Shown: positions 34,495 to 38,265 of the stretch, in pieces
Numbering within the stretch: position 1 is the stretch's first letter
How the letters are laid out: each line of letters begins with the position of its first letter
Assembly (NCBI GenBank): GCA_024103425.1
Contig: JAGFIS010000010.1
Coordinates: 1 to 38,265 of the forward strand
DNA length: 38,265 nucleotides
Reading direction: 5' to 3'
Source: Chitinophagaceae bacterium
Lineage (GTDB): Bacteria > Bacteroidota > Bacteroidia > Chitinophagales > Chitinophagaceae
Program-made: the position numbers and the translations under genes
The notes under the pieces: model-generated
Database searches by the model: none
What the model was told of the DNA's origin: nothing
The model's input: only the letters and a program-made list of their open reading frames with translations

Positions 34495-35493
34495 TTATGT
34501 CAGCTCTTGTGCATGCTTCGGCAAGACGCCAAATTCCTTTTTAAAAGCCACGGAAAAGTTGCTTAGGTTATGGTATCCCAATATTTTTCCGGTATCTGAA
34601 ACCGAGTGAGTTCCCGCCTGTAACCACTCTTTTGCCTTGTGCATCCTGTTTTTTTGAAAGTAGTTGAAGAGGCTCATGCCAAAGGCGCTCTTGAAAGATT
34701 TTTTGAGCTTCGTAGGACTCATCAAAGCAATTTTCGCCAGTGCATCAATACTAGGGAAGGGTTCCTGGAAATGTTCGGTCAGATATTCTTCAATCAGCAA
34801 CAGTTGCTGCATCTCTTTAGGCGACCTGGGTAACAGATTTCCCTTTAATCCATTTTTCAGAATATCTTCAAGAAATAAATCTGCCAGATGCATGACCCTG
34901 GTCGAGAGGTAAAGGTTGGGAACCGGTGAATTATTTTTTGTGATGAAGATATCTTCGAGCAATCTCCTGTATTTCGGCCGGATGATACTCTGAAAAAAAT
35001 CCTGCTCTTTCAGGATTCCTAAATCTTTCGGACTTGTGATATTATCCTTCAGCCATTTTTCGGTGAGTTGTATGGTGATCCCTCTTACTATACTGCCCTT
35101 GGTCACAAAAAGGGATTGCCGGGTGGCATTGTTTGTCAGCATCAGTCCGCTGTAGTCGGTATCTCTTGACTCGATAATGGCTTTATCGTTCAAAGTCATT
35201 TTTAATCTTTTGCATCCCTGGTAGATGTAGATGTAAATGATCAGCATAAATTCTTTTGTCGGCTCGCGTTGGTAAGAGAAGTCAGAGTTGAGGGTGTAGT
35301 CGACCAGCCTGGCCGAAAGACCATCCTGGATTTCGATAACCATTCCATAGCCCGTAGCAAAAGACTCCGGATAATGGATGACATTTCCTCCGGGAATCAT
35401 CTTCAAACTCCGGGAAAAGTTCTGTATCCATGTGCGGAGGTCATCATCTTCCGAAATATAACTCTTTAACTGTTCTGACTTATTTGATAACAT
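34495..35493 (-). CDS. AraC-family transcriptional regulator
   Basis: 332 residues. The C-terminal ~95 residues hold two helix-turn-helix motifs: SIDALAKIALMSPTKLKKSF (with FGMSLFNYFQKNRMHKAKEWL) and VSDTGKILGYHNLSNFSVAF ending FKKEFGVLPKHAQEL, the AraC/XylS signature. The N-terminal ~200 residues are a sensor-like domain without a recognised ligand pocket (RLVDYTLNSDFSYQREPTKE, then FMLIIYIYIYQGCK). The inducer and targets are unknown. The 3' end (KKEFGVLPKHAQELT) and ATG 35493 are clear. A Dph6-like gene ends 201 bp upstream on the same strand. Confidence 0.9.
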   Translation of the reverse strand: MLSNKSEQLKSYISEDDDLRTWIQNFSRSLKMIPGGNVIHYPESFATGYGMVIEIQDGLSARLVDYTLNSDFSYQREPTKEFMLIIYIYIYQGCKRLKMTLNDKAIIESRDTDYSGLMLTNNATRQSLFVTKGSIVRGITIQLTEKWLKDNITSPKDLGILKEQDFFQSIIRPKYRRLLEDIFITKNNSPVPNLYLSTRVMHLADLFLEDILKNGLKGNLLPRSPKEMQQLLLIEEYLTEHFQEPFPSIDALAKIALMSPTKLKKSFKSAFGMSLFNYFQKNRMHKAKEWLQAGTHSVSDTGKILGYHNLSNFSVAFKKEFGVLPKHAQELT

Positions 35494-35603
35494 ATTAGTC
35501 GTGTTTGCTGCAAGACCGGGCTGCCAATTAATGGTGGTAACAAGTTAATACTTTTTTTTATCCAAATATTTTAATCAGAAAAGTTTATCTGCTATTGCCG
35601 GCT

Positions 35604-35679
35604 GAGCGAAGCGGTGTTGAAGGCCGACAGGTGCAGTAGCGGAAAAGTGTTTCAGCTTCGCTCCGGGTAGTGTTCACTA
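35604..35679. repeat. Hairpin-forming sequences between the AraC and Dph6-like genes
   Basis: GAGCGAAGC (35604-35612) pairs perfectly with GCTTCGCTC (35655-35663); CCGG outside each arm extends the stem with a 2-nt bulge. A second palindrome TAGTGTTCACTA lies at 35668-35679. The pair stands at the 3' side of the Dph6-like gene. It is unlike a rho-independent terminator (long loop, no T run). Confidence 0.6.
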
Positions 35680-35694
35680 TACGTTAAGTTGTAC

Positions 35695-36399
35695 TCATTT
35701 TGGCAATATTTCTGCCTGCCAATAATCATAGCTTTTCATTTCTCCCGTGTCTATTTTGAATTCATAAGTTACTTTATTGATCTTAGCAATCTCAAAGTCA
35801 ATTTTAGTTTGAAAAGGCTTGCCGTCATAAGAGAATGTATGGTACTCTCCGTTTTCGCCACACAGGTCAATATCCTGAGGAAGTGAGTTTAAAAAGTCAC
35901 TGTTGATCTCCTTTCCGATAAAGGAACGGTCAAGCTTATCTGCCTGAGTAACAATAATTTTTGTCTTGATGCCCGACTCTAAAAAGTCATTAAAAATTTC
36001 TTCTGAAGTCTTGTCCCAGAGAGGTTCAACCACTTCAATTCCTAATGGATTTAGTTTACGCTCCCGGTACGATTTCACGTCTTCTAAAAATATGTCGCCA
36101 AAGATGAAATGTGTTACGCCTTGTTTTTTAAAGTGTTCAATTGCTTCGGTCATTCCTTCCTCATAGGATTTCATGCCCTTAGAAAGTGAAACGGCATAAA
36201 GCGGAATTCCAATACTGTTGGCTTGCCTTGACAGCAATTCACGTGGGATAGCATGAATTGAAGAAGCCTGTGTTGCTTCGTCGATTGTCGTCAATAGTGC
36301 AACGACCTCAAATTCGCTTTCCTGAAGTACCTTTTGAAGAGCTAATGCAGAGTCCTTCCCGCCGCTCCAATTAAATACTGCTTTTTTTCTTTTGGCCAT
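35695..36399 (-). CDS. PP-loop ATP pyrophosphatase, diphthine-ammonia-ligase (Dph6)-like
   Basis: 234 residues. The PP-loop FNWSGGKDSALALQKVL (SGGKDS 12-17) binds ATP. Downstream, THFIFGDIFLEDVKSYRERK and CGENGEYHTFSYDGKPF match the Dph6/MJ0570 family, in which GExGEFHTxV is a signature. In eukaryotes and archaea the family amidates diphthine on EF-2; bacteria lack diphthamide, so the substrate here must be different and is unknown. Complete, with a clear ATG. It lies in a stretch with hairpin-rich spacers on both sides and a 36400-36795 gap containing repeat elements, suggesting an accessory cassette. Confidence 0.88.
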   Translation of the reverse strand: MAKRKKAVFNWSGGKDSALALQKVLQESEFEVVALLTTIDEATQASSIHAIPRELLSRQANSIGIPLYAVSLSKGMKSYEEGMTEAIEHFKKQGVTHFIFGDIFLEDVKSYRERKLNPLGIEVVEPLWDKTSEEIFNDFLESGIKTKIIVTQADKLDRSFIGKEINSDFLNSLPQDIDLCGENGEYHTFSYDGKPFQTKIDFEIAKINKVTYEFKIDTGEMKSYDYWQAEILPK

Positions 36400-36795
36400 T
36401 TTTTGTGATACGAGGATTTTATGCTCTCATGCCCGGAAAGTTGCAGGATAAGACACAGTACCAGGCAACCGGGCAGTTGTAGTGTAAACTGTACCCGGTT
36501 TATTCTATATCCGGACCGGGTGGTGCCGGTCTTAGCCAACGCGGCGCTTGACAGCTTGTCCGGGCATTCATGCCGGAAAGTTCCAAAAAATAAATGGGTG
36601 GATGAAAACTTGTTTTCAGACACGGAGAATTTATTTTTTGAGATCAAATTTCAGCAAGCGGTTTGTAGGATACAGCCCGAAAAACCAGAGGTGGGGGAAT
36701 TTTCCCAATGGGCGGGACAATAGAAGCCGTTTCCCTTCCATTGCAGCACTACGAAGTAGCACCAGGGGTAAACGAGCTGTTATAGCCGGTGGTAA
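36400..36795. other. Repeat-rich spacer between the Dph6-like and AAA_14 genes
   Basis: 396 bp without a gene. From left to right it holds a partial copy of the repeat core (36427-36445), an imperfect hairpin (36467-36500), a 6-bp hairpin GACCGG/CCGGTC (36514-36531), copy A of the structured repeat (36537-36660), and an imperfect palindrome around a GTAG...CTAC core at ~36733-36780 near the 3' end of the AAA_14 gene. Short frames here are shadows of the repeats. Confidence 0.7.
36537..36660. repeat. Structured direct repeat, copy A
   Basis: 124 bp, about 97% identical to copy B (three substitutions and one 1-nt gap). It contains outer inverted ends CGCTTGACAG (36545-36554) and CAGCAAGCG (36652-36660), a side hairpin CGGGCAT/ATGCCG (36561-36575), inner arms AAAAAATAAAT-type (36583-36595 and 36629-36640), and a central hairpin TGAAAAC-TT-GTTTTCA (36603-36618). 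It lies downstream of the AAA_14 gene. Confidence 0.9.
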
Positions 36796-38034
36796 TTATT
36801 TCTCGTTTATTTTAAGTAACCAATTAAATACGTTCAAATGTTTTATACCTCTTCGGTCTTGTGTAAATCCATCGGTTGTAAGTAAAAACTTAGGATAGTT
36901 GTCCTTGATTTTTTCTAATGCTCCAAACTCTCGTTCTTCGGTCCTCTCACTTGATATTTGCCAGGCCACCTGGTAATACTCTATATCTCCTGATGGCGTT
37001 TTGCAAACAAAATCTATTTCGTTATTACGACTTGTTCCTGTCCATATTTTATAACCTCTACGAAGTAGTTCGAGATAAACAACATTTTCTAAAATATGCC
37101 CTCTTTCGGTTGTCCTCTCTTTTCCTACCAAAATGTTGAGCAAACCTGTATCAACCAAATAGTATTTTTCTTGCGTGGCAAGTTGCTTTTTGCCTTTTAA
37201 ATCAAAGCGGTTTACTTTATAAAACACAAAGCTCGTTACCAAGTACTCCAAATATCGTTCTACCGTGGTGTTGTGTATGCTTTGCCCGTCTTGTGTCAAA
37301 GTTTTGGCGATATTACCAGGCGAAAGTGCATTGCCAATATTAGAAGCTACAAATTTTACAATGTTTCCAAAAGCACGTTTGTCGTTTATTTTGTGTCGTT
37401 GTGTAATGTCTTTTTCAATAACGGTATTGTAAATAGCTTCTAAGTATTCGTAAACTTTATCAAAACCACTCTCACGCAATTCTACACCTTTGGGCAATGA
37501 TGTTTCGTTGATGTAATCAAAAAAGAAAGTCTCGTAATTGAGATATTTATTACTTATATCTATGTTTCGTGCAGTTAAATATTCGTCGAACGAAAAGGGC
37601 AGAATGGAAATTTCAACGTATCGTCCACTCAACAACGTTGCCAATTCGCCCGAAAGTAAAAGTGCATTTGAACCTGTGATATAAACGTCCACATTGGGTT
37701 TTACGAATAAGCCGTCCACCAGACGTTCAAATTCATTTACATTCTGTACTTCGTCCAAAAAAACATAACAAGGTTTGGATAAATCTAATTGATTAATGAT
37801 GTGATAATACAAGCCGTCTAAATCGTTTAAAAATATACGAAGCTCGAAATCTTCAAAATTCAGAAAAACGATTTGATTACTTTTGACGCCTTGTTTTTGT
37901 AAGCGTTCACGGTACATTTCCAGTAGAGTACTTTTGCCAGACCTGCGAAAACCGCTAATAACTTTAATGAGGTCTTGGTCTTTGTAAGCCTCTAATTTGC
38001 TGATGTATTCTTTCCGTTCAGTATAATTTAACAC
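36796..38034 (-). CDS. AAA_14/DUF4143 ATP-binding protein
   Basis: 412 residues. The N-terminal P-loop ATPase domain (AAA_14, ~20-150) has Walker A GFRRSGKS (28-35), Walker B YVFLDEVQ (90-97) and the sensor-like ITGSNALLLSGELATLLSGR. The DUF4143 domain (~190-345) includes ERYLEYLVTSFVFYKVNRFD and YLVDTGLLNILV, and the end has RGYKIWTGTSRNNEIDFVCK, a D...E-x-K-like PD-(D/E)XK core. Such proteins are widespread and often found in mobile regions; their function is not established. The start is GTG (38034). A TATATTTG box sits 5 bp upstream, suggesting a leaderless transcript. The gene lies between two ~125-bp direct repeats. Confidence 0.9.
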   Translation of the reverse strand: MLNYTERKEYISKLEAYKDQDLIKVISGFRRSGKSTLLEMYRERLQKQGVKSNQIVFLNFEDFELRIFLNDLDGLYYHIINQLDLSKPCYVFLDEVQNVNEFERLVDGLFVKPNVDVYITGSNALLLSGELATLLSGRYVEISILPFSFDEYLTARNIDISNKYLNYETFFFDYINETSLPKGVELRESGFDKVYEYLEAIYNTVIEKDITQRHKINDKRAFGNIVKFVASNIGNALSPGNIAKTLTQDGQSIHNTTVERYLEYLVTSFVFYKVNRFDLKGKKQLATQEKYYLVDTGLLNILVGKERTTERGHILENVVYLELLRRGYKIWTGTSRNNEIDFVCKTPSGDIEYYQVAWQISSERTEEREFGALEKIKDNYPKFLLTTDGFTQDRRGIKHLNVFNWLLKINEK

Positions 38035-38038
38035 AGAA

Positions 38039-38046
38039 CAAATATA
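38039..38046 (-). promoter_or_regulatory. Candidate -7 box for the AAA_14/DUF4143 gene
   Basis: Minus strand TATATTTG, a full match to TAnnTTTG, 4 nt before the GTG start. The expected start of transcription falls at or within the first codon. The -33 position falls inside the inverted repeat at 38058-38088. Confidence 0.5.
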
Positions 38047-38057
38047 AGCAACAAACC

Positions 38058-38088
38058 ATTAAAACTTGTAGTTTTTACAAGTTTTAAT
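38058..38088. promoter_or_regulatory. Perfect 13-bp inverted repeat over the AAA_14 promoter
   Basis: ATTAAAACTTGTA (38058-38070), 5-nt spacer, TACAAGTTTTAAT (38076-38088). It covers the expected -33 region of the AAA_14 gene, so it is well placed as an operator. It is not followed by a gene that ends here, so a terminator role would have to concern transcripts from beyond the window. Confidence 0.6.
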
Positions 38089-38139
38089 GATTTCAGACGA
38101 TGTTGTAATTATACCTTTGTACCATTTGCAACAGTCGTA

Positions 38140-38265
38140 CAACGCGGCGCTTGACAGCTTGTCCGGGCATTCATGCCGGAAAGTTCCAAAAAATAAATGG
38201 GTGGATGAAAACTTGTTTTCAGACACGTGGAATTTATTTTTTGGGATCAAATTTCAGTCAAGCGT
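38140..38265. repeat. Structured direct repeat, copy B (reaches the window end)
   Basis: Matches copy A base for base from CAACGCGGCGCTTG onward with an offset of 1603 bp. Its inverted ends are CGCTTGACAG (38148-38157) and CAGTCAAGCG (38255-38264), 9 of 10 positions complementary. The inner 13-bp arms CCAAAAAATAAAT and ATTTATTTTTTGG are perfect in this copy. It lies upstream of the AAA_14 gene in the same orientation as copy A. Confidence 0.9.

Noticed and set aside
35604..35663. Terminator for the Dph6-like gene
   Set aside because: The 9-bp stem encloses a 42-nt loop and is not followed by a T run, so it does not fit a rho-independent terminator.
36342..36647. Minus-strand ORF of 101 codons overlapping copy A (and a related 63-codon ORF at 38059-38250)
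   Set aside because: Both are translations of the non-coding repeat; they share sequence only where the DNA repeats agree and have no supporting context.
36537..36660. Calling the structured repeat a true integron attC site
   Set aside because: The fold and gene-bracketing resemble attC, but I could not find convincing paired RYYYAAC/GTTRRRY core sites and no integron integrase is in the window, so it is left as an unclassified structured repeat.

Overview
The window reads as chromosome of a Bacteroidota bacterium, most probably of the Chitinophagia/Chitinophagaceae type (the family level is inference). Supporting signs are a gliding/type IX C-terminal-domain protein paired with a PorP/SprF protein, the uppS-bamA-ompH-ompH cluster, a PafA-type phosphatase, a DUF2490 outer-membrane protein, almost no Shine-Dalgarno sequences, and repeated TAnnTTTG-type promoter boxes close to start codons. 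No rRNA or tRNA gene, CRISPR array, transposase or integrase was seen.

Layout. 1-450: 3' end of a type ISP restriction-modification gene carrying three in-frame 30-codon repeats. 443-4025: three membrane transporters (TDT/SLAC1, fosmidomycin-resistance-type MFS, another MFS). 4115-6951 (minus): rplI, rpsR, rpsF, dnaB. 6952-7482: a 530-bp gene-free stretch with a tight cluster of DnaA-box-like 9-mers and a distant inverted repeat. 7483-10486 (plus): pheT, a small coiled-coil protein, zapA. 10527-15209 (minus): PorP/SprF and a 1216-residue PKD/type B CTD protein. 15341-16010 (minus): rnpA, which has no ATG/GTG/TTG at its homology-supported N terminus, and rpmH (55 codons), separated by a strong terminator. 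16262-21048 (minus): two OmpH/Skp proteins, bamA and uppS, an envelope-biogenesis cluster. 21230-25995 (plus): GT2 glycosyltransferase, PafA-like phosphatase, zinc alcohol dehydrogenase, LLM flavin oxidoreductase. 26026-27732 (minus): DHA2 efflux pump and a tiny membrane protein. 27849-28277: CBS-domain protein. 28311-33992 (minus): beta-helix lipoprotein, gpsA, rnc, DUF2490 protein, fabF, acpP, mainly lipid and RNA housekeeping. 34495-38034 (minus): AraC regulator, Dph6-like PP-loop protein and an AAA_14/DUF4143 ATPase.

Most of the window is ordinary core genome. The most unusual part is the right end. The AAA_14/DUF4143 gene sits between two direct copies of a ~125-bp element (about 97% identical), each built as nested inverted repeats, and its promoter overlaps a perfect 13-bp inverted repeat. 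The neighbouring Dph6-like gene is also bounded by hairpin-rich spacers and a partial copy of the same element. This looks like a cassette-like accessory island built around a folded DNA repeat. Other points worth checking are the DnaA-box cluster upstream of dnaB, the rnpA start, and the in-frame repeat expansion in the type ISP protein.
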